Assembly: GCF_030272615.1 (NCBI RefSeq)
Contig: NC_081413.1
Location: forward strand, 164,085,080 to 164,149,079
DNA length: 64,000 nt
DNA from: Cryptomeria japonica
Lineage: Eukaryota; Streptophyta; Pinopsida; Cupressales; Cupressaceae
Reading direction: 5' to 3'
Program-made: the position numbers and the translations under genes
Shown: positions 1 to 12,086 of the stretch, piece by piece
Layout: the number at the start of each line of letters is the position of its first letter
How positions within the stretch are numbered: position 1 is the stretch's first letter
The notes under the pieces: model-generated
What the model saw: only the letters and a program-made list of their open reading frames with translations
The model's database searches: none
Told to the model about the DNA's origin: nothing

Positions 1-139
1 CTCATATTATTGAGTTGAGTATTAATTGAAGACAATAAATTATCCTAGAATACTTACAGATATAAGAAAACTAAATTGAGTAATAGGAGAGTGTGAAATT
101 GGACTTAATAATTAAAGGAGTACAATTTACAAAACTGTA

Positions 140-169
140 TGTATATGTATACACACACGCATGTGTGTG

Positions 170-258
<89 letters not shown>

Positions 259-372
259 CATACATATATACATATACATATATACATACATATACATATA
301 TATGTATATGTATGTATGTATGCATGTATGTACATATACATATATATCTATGTAGATATGTATATGTATATA
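140..372. repeat. Compound microsatellite, (GT)35 plus TA/CA/TG tracts
   Basis: An uninterrupted run of about 35 GT dinucleotides lies at 183-252. Before it is a CA/TG stretch (154-170) and after it a mixed TACA/TATG tract to about 372. Long open frames on both strands here (Val-Cys and Thr-His repeats) are artefacts of the dinucleotide and are not genes. Confidence 0.97.
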
Positions 373-400
373 TTGTTGAATTTTTTAAATCTCTAAACCA

Positions 401-771
401 TGTTAGAAGTAAAGATTTAGTGTTGATACCATGTTGAATTTTACAGCACAAGCCCGTAAGATCAAACAACAAACTAAAACACCTACAAATGAGTGTAGAA
501 AGAAAAAAATGCCATATTTCTCAAAATAAAATATTACAAGATGAATTACAATTGTACAATGAGGTGCTTATAAATAAAGCACAAAGATACCCTAATATAA
601 ATTTAGGATAACTAAAGTGCAAGCATGAGGAGCTTAAAAAATATCATTTCTAGCTAAAATAGATGCACAAAAGTTGAACTAGATGCACAACTAAAACAAC
701 TAGAAGCGTAAAAGCACAACTAAGTGAAATTAAACAAAAAAAGCATAACTTCTTGTTAAAATTCTCTAATG
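401..771 (-). repeat. 3' LTR of the non-autonomous element
   Basis: This aligns along its length with 3180-3465 plus 7385-7450 (shared landmarks: the dispersed 'gatgaattacaattgtacaa' and 'aatgaggtgcttataaataa' blocks). The terminal dinucleotide at the PPT side reads TG on the plus strand where the other LTR has CA, so the end is mutated. Length is about 371 bases. Confidence 0.75.
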
Positions 772-928
772 CCCCCCTTAATTGAAACTTTGGGTGAAGT
801 AGAAAACCTCTAAATACATGAATGCAAGATGGGTCCCAACAACTAAAGGCTTGATTAGGTTCCCAAGTACAAACCAAAGAAAATTAATGCAACTCTCAAA
901 ATCGAAGAAAAGGAGAAAAAATCACTGG

Positions 929-1910
929 GAGAAAACTCCTCTCCAAAATAGAGAAAATAAGGAATGAAGGACTAAGAATCCTCCAATAAAATAATGCCCC
1001 CCAAAAATATGAACATGAAGAACATCCTCGGAGCACAAAGAAGTTGTAGACAATTATTGAACGATAACTACTATAGTGTTGAATGAAGAACCTCCTCTAA
1101 AACCAAGTTGATGATTAGGATCAAGAAGACAATAATATGCATGAGAACCCCCAACAACACTACTCAAACAAACATATGAAAAACATTTATTAGTCAAAGA
1201 TACAAATGGCGCATGAATTTGCATGAGTTAGTCCAACGACACTACTCAACCATGCAACAGGAAACTACTAGTCGAAAATATATGTGCCAATAGTCTAAAG
1301 AACTTTGATCAACAAAAGATCAAAGGTCACCTCCACAAACTGGAATGAAAGAGTGTCTATATGGTAAAAGCTCCATCTCACCAAAATACAGGCACTACAT
1401 CTAACTAGTATTTACCTAGTGAGAGAAAACTCCTTTCCAAAAGAGAAAAAAAGGAATGAAGGACTAAGAAAATTGAAACATGAAGAACATCCTCGAAGCA
1501 CAAAGAAGTTGTAGACAACTATTGAATGATAAATACAATAGTGTTGAATGAAGGACCTCCACTTAAATCAAGATGATGATCAAGATCAAGAAGACAATAA
1601 TTTGTAATGTGAGTGCGCCAAACAATACTACTCGAACAAATAGATGGCAAATAGAGGTAAAAATATAGTAGGCAAAGATATAAATGACACATGAATTTGC
1701 ACGAGTGACCCCAATGACACTACTAAACCATGCTAGAATACACTACTAATAAAAAATATAGGTGCCAATACTTTGAAAACCACTAATCAACAAGATGGAA
1801 GGTCACCCCCACAAAATTGGAATGCAAGATTGTATAGGGTAAAAGCTCCATCTCACCAAAATACAACCACTAAATTTGGCAAGTACATAGGAACAAATAC
1901 TAAATACATA
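929..1910. repeat. Tandem duplication of about 494 bases
   Basis: Two diverged head-to-tail copies start at 929 and 1423, each opening with GAGAAAACTCC. Both contain matching blocks around the 'aacatcctcg' and 'agttgtagacaa' sequences and end near 'agctccatctcaccaaaata'. It lies inside the non-coding interior of the element. No conserved reading frame is seen across both copies. Confidence 0.85.
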
Positions 1911-2779
1911 GCTCACTCCAAAGAGAAAGCAAGGAAGCATTAGCACCAATAGTAGAAACCCCCCATAATGTTGACAAGGGAGAGAAATGATAGGTTGATT
2001 GAAACTTTGTTTCACCATAAAGTGCATGAAAGAGAATAAACATTTGAACATTCACAAGAAAGAACCTACAACTGGAAAAGGGTGTGCATGCAATGTACAC
2101 ACACATGGGATAAGAATATCTAGTATTCGATGTTGTCATGGAGAGACACTCATTGGACAAAGGTGTGATAACAAAACAAAAGGCACTACACAATTCCTCA
2201 TGGAACTTTATAATATAGTGCATGTACAAAATAAGGCACAACAAAATATGCAAAATCCCCAAAAAACATACACAAGAGTGACACTTTATCTTAGTGCATT
2301 TATAAAAAAAGAAGTGCCTGAAAAAGATGTTCAAATGCCTAAATAGGGAAAAAAAAATTAAATACATGTAGAAAAGCCTAAGAGAAGCCATCCAATGAAA
2401 ATAAAAAGTTTCCATTCACCAGATTGACCAAGTAATCAACCATAAAGTGAAAACACAAAATAATGAATAAAAAATACTTGGGAAAATATATAGAAAAAAT
2501 AACAGTTGATATGGATAGAGGACTCCACCAGCTTTCCAAAGATATTTGGTTTTCAAAATGAAGTTCGGATGTGCAAGTTATGACCCTAGAAGTGAGAAAA
2601 TGAAGGTTGAATTTGGAGGCTTTGTATGGAAAATTAGAGAAAAATCTAACAAAACCACTTGCACGATTAGATCAACACTAGAACCAGCTTTTTGACAATA
2701 TAATGTTTGTATAATTTCAATTCTATATGACCATGTTATGGCCAAAAAGTCAGTTATATGTCAATTAGGGATTAGAAGG

Positions 2780-3000
2780 CTTGAAGGGTTTCTAAAAATA
2801 GAACCTTTCCAAAAATAAAAACTTTTCGAAAATAGAAACTTTCAAAAAATAGAAATATTTCAAAAATAGAAAGATTCCAAAAATAGAAAGATTCCAAAAA
2901 TTATCAACTTTCTAAAAATAGAAAAATTTTGAAAATGAAAATCTTTGAAAATATAGTTTTCAGAAATAGAAACTTTCTAAAAATGAGAATTTGTCAAAAA
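2780..3000. repeat. Degenerate short tandem repeat, AAAAATAGAA-type
   Basis: About ten diverged units of 15-20 bases, each containing a form of 'aaaaatagaaa' and a TTTCC/TTTCA spacer, lie between the duplicated block and the PBS. It is simple A-rich DNA with no coding signal. Confidence 0.8.
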
Positions 3001-3167
3001 AAAATTGGATGCCTAGTTTGCTCCAAAAGCTAATAAAAAAATTGCTTTCCAAATCCACATAAGAAGGTAAACTTGGAGACCCTGTAATGCTTATAAAAAA
3101 ATAAACTTTCAAAGCTTGAGAAGGGGTTTGCTAAATCAATGCTTTCATACCATGTCAAATTGTCAAA

Positions 3168-3179
3168 GCTCTAATACCA
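3168..3179 (-). other. Primer binding site (initiator tRNA-Met type)
   Basis: The minus strand reads TGGTATTAGAGC directly after the LTR terminus CTAACA. It differs by one base (C to T) from the usual plant initiator-Met PBS, TGGTATCAGAGC. It fixes the orientation of the element as minus. Confidence 0.8.
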
Positions 3180-5347
3180 TGTTAGAAGTAAAGATTGGCT
3201 TTGGTACCATGTTGAATTTTGCAACACAAGCCTACAAGATCAAACAACAAACTAGAACACCTTCCACAAATGAGTGTAGAAAGTAAAATGTGCTATATTC
3301 CTCAAAAGAAAAGATTACATGATGAATTACAATTGTACAATGAGGTGCTTATAAATAAAGAGCAAAGATGCCCTTGACTAAATTTAGGAGAACTATAGTG
3401 CAAGCATGAGGAGTTGTAAAAAGCTTAACTCTAGCTAATAGATGCACAACTAAAGCAACTATAAGTGTAATGCCCCGCCAAAAACCCTAAAGGAAAACCA
3501 CACTACAAGGAAACTAAAGGGTACAACAATTTTTTTTTGAAACGATTAAGTGCATTAAATATAACATTGCATGAAATGAAACACAAGCGGATGTCTAACA
3601 ATGACATCCTAAAGGGTTACCAACGAAGATTACTTCGAATTAAAACTACATCATAATGTTAATCCAATTATCCATCTAAATTAGGGGAAAATCAATTTCG
3701 GTTAGTTAACTCAAACCCATAAACTGAATTCCAAATAGATAGGTTTTAAGAGTTACAATATATTTACTTCCAATGATTCATTTACACATAAGAAGAAAGA
3801 TAACTAAAATAACATACATTCCATTGAATTTTAAATTACAACATTCCATAAATTACATGGCTTCAATAGAATAAATAAAGTACATAGGTTACAATGCCAA
3901 GGTTACAAAATTTAATGATACAATGACCACATAGTCACAGATGTACAATAATCTCGAACATGAGCTGATACAAGAGTCATGAACCAAGAACCACCAGCGA
4001 AGATGATCCTCACAAGAAGGTAAGAACAAGGATATCTGATGGGAAGTGGCACTACCACCCGACCATGTGATCCCATAATGGAACCACCCCATCATGCTAG
4101 GAGATAGCAGAAGACCCTCAAGCAAGCAATAAGACAAGTACAATAGTACACATGACTCCCCAGAACTCAAGTGACTCAACTAACAAAACACTAGCGACCC
4201 TAAAGAGAGAGTGTCATCACAAGGCTTAAGATGGTTACCCTAGGTAGATCTCCATAGGTCCCAACCCCCATCCTGGGTTATTCTGGTAACCTTTCCCGAA
4301 TCCTCGGCTCCATCCAAGTATCATGTGGACCTTACCAACCCTTCATGAGGACAAGGTGGTAAGTGTGCCATTCCAGGCCTTCTCACAACACCTTGAGTCT
4401 AAACAAGCACTCAACCATGTGTGAGGTACAATATCTTTATTATCATTATAACTACCCACCCCCTAATCAATTATTAGGTTATCACTTATTAACTGACTTT
4501 CGAGAGGTTATCCTACCATCCTCTTTGGTGTGGCCCCCGCGCGAAACCACTCTCTCTCCTAGGACACTAACAGGAAAGGTCTCTCTATGAGAACTCTAGT
4601 GAAACTAACAGCCATATCTAATCCTAACATACCACATGTGAAGGATTCACAATCACTAACCCAGGATTGACCATTTGGAAACATAACACACAATGGCTCA
4701 CATCAATAGGGTTATACAACGACACCTAACTAAGGGGTATACAACATACAACATAATGACAACTCAACTAGAATTGCAATGAAATTTAAACTTGATTGCA
4801 ATTATTATTAACACAAGATCCTAAAACAGACAATCTTTTCTTTAAACAGTCAAAAGCATAAAATACTTGCAATAAAGATTTTCTAGAAATTAAGAAAATG
4901 CATCTATATTAATATAAGGAAAACGATGAAGTCACATGTCTAATAAGGTTAATTAAAACCAAATTTAAAATTTAACCCCTAATCATAGGTTCATGATTAA
5001 TTTACAAATGAACCCGATTAGACTATAACCATAATCTAAATTTAATTCTAAATTGAACATATATATAATAATATAATATAATTTCAATATATATATTCAT
5101 CGAATATAATATTATATAATCATATTATATTAAAATATATAAAAATAGAGATTTATTTTTTTAAATAACATTTATTTCCAATAACTATGCCATATCTTTT
5201 ATTTTCTAAAATATATAAATTAAAACAAATAACCAAAATAATATATATATATTTTTTAAACTTAAAAAAAATTAAAAAGACCGAATATTAAATTTGGTGG
5301 CAAATTGGGAAGGTGGGCATTGAGTTTTATTTAAAGTGGATGCCCCT

Positions 5348-5553
5348 GTTGCTACTGAAACGTAGCAAGTGCTACCTTATAGTAGCAGGTGCTACTGCAA
5401 GGTAGCACTGCTACCTCATGATAGTAGTTGCTACCATACGGTAGCACTGCTACCGTGGGGTAGTAGCTGCTACCTTATGGTGGCACTGCTACCGTGGGGT
5501 AGCACTGCTGCATTACGGTAGCAAGGTAGCATTGCTACCATGGGGTAGTAGGC
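5348..5553. repeat. Palindromic GGTAGCA/TGCTACC repeat array
   Basis: About 15 irregularly spaced copies of GGTAGCA or its complement TGCTACC occur here, often as the palindromic pair GGTAGCACTGCTACC. Flanking DNA is AT-rich with long A and T runs (5573-5640). The array is inside the 3.9 kb LTR-like insertion and could fold into many alternative hairpins. Confidence 0.9.
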
Positions 5554-6014
5554 TTCTGCCTCCCCCTTCCCATTTTTTTTTTTTAAATTTTTTTTTTTTT
5601 TTAATTTATTTTAAAAAAAAAATTAATTCATAAAAAAAAATGAATTGATAGAGATTTGATTCTTTGCTCTTCCATACTCTGAGACAACAGAGTTAAATAA
5701 AATGCACACAACCATTTTTTTTTTTTTCTAAAAATATTAAATTTTAATAAATGCCTAGATTGAAATGCATAGATTAAAATTTCACAAGGCCATTTAATTT
5801 ATTTATTTTTTAAAGGAAAATATTCAACAGAGAAAATATAAGAATATCAAACTTTTACAGAGATTTAAGAAAAATCAACTTTCACAGGGACTAAAATTAT
5901 TTTTTTCTTTTAGCAGAGATTTAACAAAAAATCAAAATACATGGAGATTAAAATCGATGTATCTTCCATAATCTACTATTTTCTTTACCCAATTTCTTTT
6001 GAATCTCTTCTACC

Positions 6015-6018
<4 letters not shown>

Positions 6019-6074
<56 letters not shown>
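6019..6074. repeat. (CA)28 microsatellite
   Basis: An uninterrupted CA dinucleotide run within the 3.9 kb insertion. The short ORFs crossing it (Thr-His repeats) are artefacts. Confidence 0.97.
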
Positions 6075-6078
<4 letters not shown>

Positions 6079-7450
6079 ATGCATAACACACAGAGAAAAA
6101 ATTTCAGACACAGAGGAGGGTGAATCTAGCAAAATTTTGCCATGGAAGATTCACTTGGATGAGTTCAGTCTTGCAACTGGGTATCCAAGCTAATTCCTCC
6201 TACCAGCAATCCTTTGGTAAATTTCTTTCTCCACAAAATCTTGCCTCCAAAAATAATTTTCTCTCCCAAAAATCTATGCCTCCTCCCGTGAACTCACAGG
6301 AATGAAAAATAAAATATATTTAACCTAAACTTCTAGGTTGAAAAATATCTTATTTTAAAAACATAATATTAAACTTATTAATAAAGGAATATTCTTTTCT
6401 TTCCTAATTTCCAAAAGGAAAGTAAATAGAATGAATTAGCAAAAATCCAATTTGTTTTTCTTTGTTTTTCTTTTCTTTTCTCATGCCAACTAATTAACTT
6501 TTTCCAAAAAGAAATTAAGGCAATAATTTTACTCTATTTTATTTTTTTTAAACTAGAGATCAATAATTACAATTTGATAAAATTTAAATTCTACTAAATT
6601 TAAATACAATCATATTTTTATAATAATGCAATTGCAAACCAAATTTAATTACTTCATTTAATTAATTAAATTCATAATTACAAATGCATAATAATACATA
6701 ATTTAAATATACTAACTATGCAATGACGTTTTGAATTTAAATAAATAAACCAATTCACAAGTGCATGCAAATTGAGCAACCCCTAACAAAGACTCTGAAA
6801 AAGGTCAACCAAGCAAAATTCAAAGATCGAACCACAGAAAGGACAACTGACTGACGACACTCACAAGAGTGTAACAGGAGTCAAATTAGGGTCAACCACT
6901 ATCTCCTCCACTCCCATCGAACAAATAAGGCATGCTCAGACCCGTGAAGCCAGGTGGAGACGATACCCCGTACCTACCCAGTACTTGTACCTACAATATC
7001 CTGCATCATCGAACCACACATGCATATATACAGATATAGAATACATGACATACACATCGATGAAGGAGAATCGTGACGTTCCCTATCTCATCGAAGTGAG
7101 TGAAGGAAAATTGTCCCCTTGCATCCAATACACTTACAAACACACAACATATATATGACACATCGCATAGATAAAGTAAAGTGTTAGTACAAAGTAATAA
7201 TCCATAAATGCCACAATCACAAGTACTGAAATACTGTAATTAAAGTATGCATCCCATATCCAGATAAAGCATGAAATAATGTCAATAAGTCTGAATAACA
7301 CATAAAAGCAATGTATCCACTAAAAGTACACCATAGAGAAATATGAGTCTAACAAGCTCAATCGAGGAGGGGTACTACAAGAAGCATAAAAGCACAACTA
7401 AGTGAACTTAAGCAAAAAAAAACATAAATAGTTGTTAAAATGCTCTAACA

Positions 7451-9563
7451 TATGTTTTTGTATACACACACACATTGCTAAGAAATAACTCGCATAAGAT
7501 GAATATAATAGGAATTCATATTTTGGAATTGGTGGATAAGATTTGCTCTACCTTTGTAAATTTTGCACCTTTGCACATTTCATTTATGATTTTTGTACAA
7601 CACTTTTGAAAAGACATCAAGCCTCCTTGTTATAATTAGGGAAGATTTTTTTGGATTCAAGTTTTCAATAATTTGGTTCTCTTGTAAATTGACGATTCAT
7701 TATAATTATTTTTCATATTCATATTCTTAGGTTTTCTATGCATTTTAGATTTCGAGGGCTTTATACAGATTCTCTTTACATGTATTTTTTGTTCTCCTAA
7801 CATCATGTTTTGTAGGTTAATACTAACAATATATGTATGTAGATTTTAAATTTTGTTTTGAACCACATATAATAATAATACAAAAATAGAAAGAAGCCTT
7901 TAAAAGTTTTCTACTCTACAACACTAATATCAGTGCTACTAATAATCAATTGCATTTGTGTCGTGAATCCTTGTGTCAACTTATTTATCTCACTCAAATG
8001 ACTTGAAACAAATACTAGGTTCCTCAACCCCTCACACCTTGAACTCACAAACCTTCACCAAATCACTTAAATGGGGTTTTCAACTTCAATGGCTTAACCA
8101 GAGATAACTCAAGGGTTCAACACACCTATGACACCCTGACACAAGATTCCACATACCCAAGTTGTCTGGTTCAATCCCCAACACACAAAACAACACTTAA
8201 CCGGTTTATTCCTACTAGCCCTTCAAACTAGGTATTTGCACATTAACTCAAAAATCTCCCAAACCACTTGAAAAAATTCACTTTCAAATACCCATTTGCA
8301 AGTTTCACAACATACTTAAATTTTAGATATGGTTGTTTTGGACCAATACCCAGTTTCAATACCCTGTCCTACTAGGATTAGGCCAAGTTAGCCCACTTTT
8401 CCAAAGGAATGCCCTTTAGATCACAACTCCAGACCTTCACACCTAAAAAAAGTCTTAGGAAATGTTTCAAAAAAAAGGATTTTTGAGGTTTTAGGTGGTT
8501 CCATGCCCATTTACCTATTCAAATACAAAACCCTCACTTTTAGGAACCCAAACATAGGGATTTCCCAATATCTCATTTTCGATCACTTATAGACCCAACC
8601 AAAGGATCCAACACCATCAAAATGACCTGTGTATACATAATCCATCATAAAATATTGCCCTCATTCAATGAAAACTCTCAGACTAATACATGGCACTGGT
8701 TATGCTCTTTGTCAACTTGTGCCTCATCACCCCTAAGGTATCCTCCTTATGCATTTATGATCTCTCCTACATTATCAAAGTTAGAAACACTTATCTTACA
8801 ATGTATCAGATCCATTCCACAAGCCACAATTCTTACATAAAGTATAATGGGCCAGATTCACAAAATGACTCTGAAAACCCCTCTTAAACTGTCAACTACA
8901 ACAGTTTATAGAACAGTAAAAAATAAATTGATAAAATTTGAATAAAACTATATACCACCAATTGGGAAAGGAAGGTAAGTCAATGCAGATTCATAAAAAA
9001 TAAGAATATAATGTCATTCAATGCCTCTTGGTATGGAAAACAATCCAAACTAAGACTGGTAGTGTTAGAATTCACAGGGAATTTTCAGAACTTCAATGTT
9101 GTTATTGCCTTTTATCTTCAAATTACAAATCTTCCACACTTTCTTTGAGGGAGAGGGACATATTTATACCCCTACATCCTATTAAACCAATTCAACCACC
9201 TTTTAAACTCCATTTGACCATTGGAGACATAAAACTACCCTTTACAAAGAAAAGTTGCTCATGACAATATTTATCAAAAATGACAACTTTCAACATTTTG
9301 CTAAACAGTTACCTTAAACACATTGAAATAGGTCCAAATAGACATGAAAGGACCATTGGAACCAAATTTTACATTATTACATCAATTTGACCCATTTTGA
9401 CTCATTTGGACAATATTGGCCAAATCGGAACCTTCCTAGGACCAACTAGACAGCTCGATTACATTAATAGTCAAATGACCTTATTACAATGCTATTGGTC
9501 TCATTAGACCTTATTTGACACAAGAAACCATCTAGAACTCAAAATGTTCATATTTAACCCCAT
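7451..9563. other. Unassigned AT-rich DNA between two LTR elements
   Basis: I found no credible gene, paired repeats or pol motif in this 2.1 kb. Short ORFs (for example 8622-8840 and 9028-9264, plus) have no recognisable domain and read like chance frames. The text around 8000-9560 resembles decayed LTR or repeat sequence, but no partner copy is in the window. Confidence 0.6.
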
Positions 9564-9568
9564 ATAGG

Positions 9569-12064
9569 TGATAGGGAGGTAGTGCAAGTGGAATGCTCAA
9601 GTGACTTGTATTTTCACTAAGTATAGGTCCTTACTAATTTCAAGGTATTGTTGCTCTAATCAGAGTGCAAGGTTCATAGACAACCTGAAACTTCCTCTTG
9701 ATCCACCTCCCTAAGACAAGACTTCTTGGTTGCTCAAGGGCTTCAACCCCATAATCACTCTGGCTTGGTAAACTAGCTCCTTATTCATCCTCTTGGCTTT
9801 CATTACTCTATCCCTAACCTGCTCCCTGACTGCACAAGGTCTCCTTTTATTGGTTTACACATTGATACCAAGTTTTGCTCCCAATGGTGTCTTTTGTCTT
9901 CTACGTTTTGAGATGTAGAAGTCCTCCTCAAGTGCTAAAACTAAGTTTTTGGATTCTACCACACAAAAAGTGTTAAATTCATGTGAGGACAACTTATTTC
10001 AACTAGCATTGATGACTTTTGTGTTTTACATCCATGATTTGTGTACCCGATTTGATAAAAACTCAATTTTAAGGCCTAAAAAGGCTACAAGCAATTAGCC
10101 CTCCTTTTGGGGTTTTATACTCACCCTGCTCCAACGATGGGCTTCAAGACTGAAAGCTTCACTTTTATGGATACCCTTTTGGGATTTCTTAAAGATTTAT
10201 TGAGTTTTAGGGTCCCTTAAGCCTTCTCCATGACTATCCCAAAAATGGGTGCAAAAAAGAGGGTTTGCAAGGGTTTTGGTAGCAACAAATTACAAATAAG
10301 TTGGAGACTTTCAATATGGACCAAAAAAACTTGGCTCTACCATGTTACTTGCTAAATAGGCCATGAAAAGACAGGTTTTACACCTTCCAAAGGTTAGGAA
10401 ATAAAGTTTACAAAAAAGTTGCTCAAAAGGCATATGCAACGTTGACAACTTTTCCCATTATTGCTATCTACAAGCACATTTTTAGTATGAAAGCAATTAC
10501 ATTTCAAAACATGAGAACATGTCCATCTTTGAAGACACTCAAATAACACATTAGCCCTACATAAAATCCATTAGGAAATTACAAACAAAGGTTTATTCAC
10601 TGTTAAGTCATTTATGACTGCACTTCTCTCTTTTCACTGTTTTTTTTTTCCCTTGGACCTGCACTTTACAATGACAAAACTTTTGTTTGAAAATCTATTT
10701 TTGTGCTTGTTTAGCAATACTCTGCCTTTTCATGCTTGATGTCCTTCACACCTGCAACTTGGAGAGGAGAAATTCATGCACAACTTCAACAAACATGTAA
10801 AAATCAGTCATACTTGACTGTGGCAACCAAATGGGCATTATGATTTTGCCTCAAAGACCATAAATTGATCTTGGCAACTTTCCCACCCATGGGAAATACT
10901 ACACTCACTCCTTGTTCTTGTTTTCAATCAATTAGAAGGAGGTACAATGTCTTACAAACTCCAATGTATGGTGGAGAGTAAGCAAGTGACAAGAAACTAA
11001 CTCTAAAACAGTGACTCGCTGTTTTTTTTACATCATTTTCACAACTGAAACATACAATCAACCTCTTAATGGCTTAGAAGGCCTCTTTGTCTTTACTTTC
11101 AAATATAAACATTAAAATAGGTCTGATAATCCAGTGAGTGCATTTGCTATGGAGAAAGCAAAGCATCAAACTTCTTCCAAGACCCTAGCCAAATGGCACA
11201 CTTGCCTAGGGCTTCATGGCCACAAACCTCTTTACACCTACATTTTTGAACTCAAAACAAGTATGTACACATCTTATAAATTGACCAACTGGTTCTTGGG
11301 AAGCCATGAGCATTTTAGGGCCTCAAGAAGCCAAGTTGGTCAAACATCCTTGCCAAATTCCTAGACAAGGCAGTGAAACTGTCAAAACCAACTATTTTTG
11401 CACAAAACTCAAAACTTGATAAAATTTAATGCCACCAAAGGGAAAAGCTTAAGGAAACATAGAAGAACTAGAAAAAGCAAAAATAGTATGGACAAGTACA
11501 CCAGGTGTATGGACTGCTGCTCACTTGGAATCAAAACATAATGAAAAACAAGGAATTTTTAGTGCAAATTCTTAAAATGCATCATAATTTCGAATGATCA
11601 ACCCTTACAATAGATCAAATAGGAGAAAAAATACAACTCCAGGTTGGTTAGCCACCTGTACAGACAGGTACATGTCTAATAACACTAAAATTTGACATTT
11701 TGATGCCTAAATGACACTTTTTTTGATGCCTAGAAAGTGTAAGGTTGATCCCAAAGCCTACAAAACACCTAGGAACACTACTCACACCTACAAACCAAAC
11801 ACAAAACATGTCTAGGCATTTTCAAAACAAAAAACACACTAAAAAATCACTTTTTACAACATTTTGCCAGGCAACTCCAAAACTAGCAATTTTAAACAAA
11901 AGTTGAAAACAGGAAACCAAAACCGCACAATGAGTTCAAAACTCATGCAAACAACTTAAAACAACACAAAAAAAACTTAATCAACCTTTCCAACTCAAAG
12001 CTGATAAAAATCAAACTTACTTTCAAACTTGTGTTGAAAATGAGGCCTAGGTGCCCCTGCACCA
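9569..12064 (-). repeat. 3' LTR of chromovirus 1
   Basis: 2496 bases, starting TGATAGGG and ending TGCACCA on the plus strand. Only scattered differences from the LTR at 16722-19213 are visible by eye, so the insertion is not very old. Small ORFs inside (for example 11134-11364, plus) are not conserved signals. Confidence 0.95.
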
Positions 12065-12076
12065 TACTCCCCTGGT
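12065..12076 (-). other. Polypurine tract of chromovirus 1
   Basis: The minus strand reads CCAGGGGAGTA directly before the LTR start TGGTGCAG. This is the normal plus-strand priming site next to the 3' LTR. Chromovirus 2 has the related tract CAGAGGGGGAGTA in the same place. Confidence 0.85.
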
Positions 12077-12086
12077 GACAAAGAAG

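Larger units (their letters stand above)
3466..7379 (-). mobile_element. 3.9 kb non-coding LTR-like insertion (probable giant solo LTR)
   Basis: The insertion starts TGTAATGCCCCGCC and ends GGTACTACA on the plus strand. On the minus strand it therefore opens TGTAGTACCCCTCC and closes GGGGCATTACA, the TG...CA ends of an LTR. It is flanked by ATAAG (3461-3465) and AGAAG (7380-7384); the uninterrupted left LTR has AGAAG at this point, so the target duplication was AGAAG with one later change. I see no internal pair of terminal repeats, PBS, PPT or pol motif. A solo LTR formed by recombination is the simplest reading; a non-coding LARD is the alternative. It holds a GGTAGCA array (5348-5553), poly(A/T) tracts and a (CA)28 tract. 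Confidence 0.75.
401..7450 (-). mobile_element. Non-autonomous copia-like LTR element without pol (split by a later insertion)
   Basis: Two diverged direct repeats (401-771, and 3180-3465 plus 7385-7450) flank about 2.4 kb of internal DNA. On the minus strand the right repeat begins TGTTAGAGC and ends CTTCTAACA, and is followed at once by TGGTATTAGAGC, one base from the initiator-tRNA-Met primer site TGGTATCAGAGC. A G-rich tract (minus of 772-780) precedes the left repeat. This is the order 5' LTR, PBS, internal, PPT, 3' LTR on the minus strand. The interior has no gag or pol motif. I could not find a target duplication (flanks AACCA and TATGT). Assignment to copia rests on the PBS, the TGTTAGA/TCTAACA termini and the short LTR; a TRIM/LARD-type derivative is likely. 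Confidence 0.75.
3180..7450 (-). repeat. 5' LTR of the non-autonomous element, split in two
   Basis: The LTR occupies 3180-3465 and resumes at 7385-7450; the two parts together match the left LTR. The gap is the inserted 3914-base element at 3466-7379. The break falls in 'aactagaagc' of the left copy, so the pre-insertion sequence can be read directly from 401-771. Confidence 0.8.

Noticed and set aside
71-472. Long ORFs on both strands over the GT/CA tract
   Set aside because: Pure consequence of the dinucleotide repeat (Thr-His or Val-Cys); no start context or conserved sequence.
1900-2415. 171-codon minus ORF and overlapping plus ORF 1999-2346
   Set aside because: Inside the non-coding interior of the 401-7450 element; no domain, low-complexity Phe/Leu/Cys composition, and the sister duplication block shows no conserved frame.
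3466-7379. Complete LTR element with its own two LTRs
   Set aside because: I looked for a direct repeat between the two ends and found none; only one TG...CA unit is visible.
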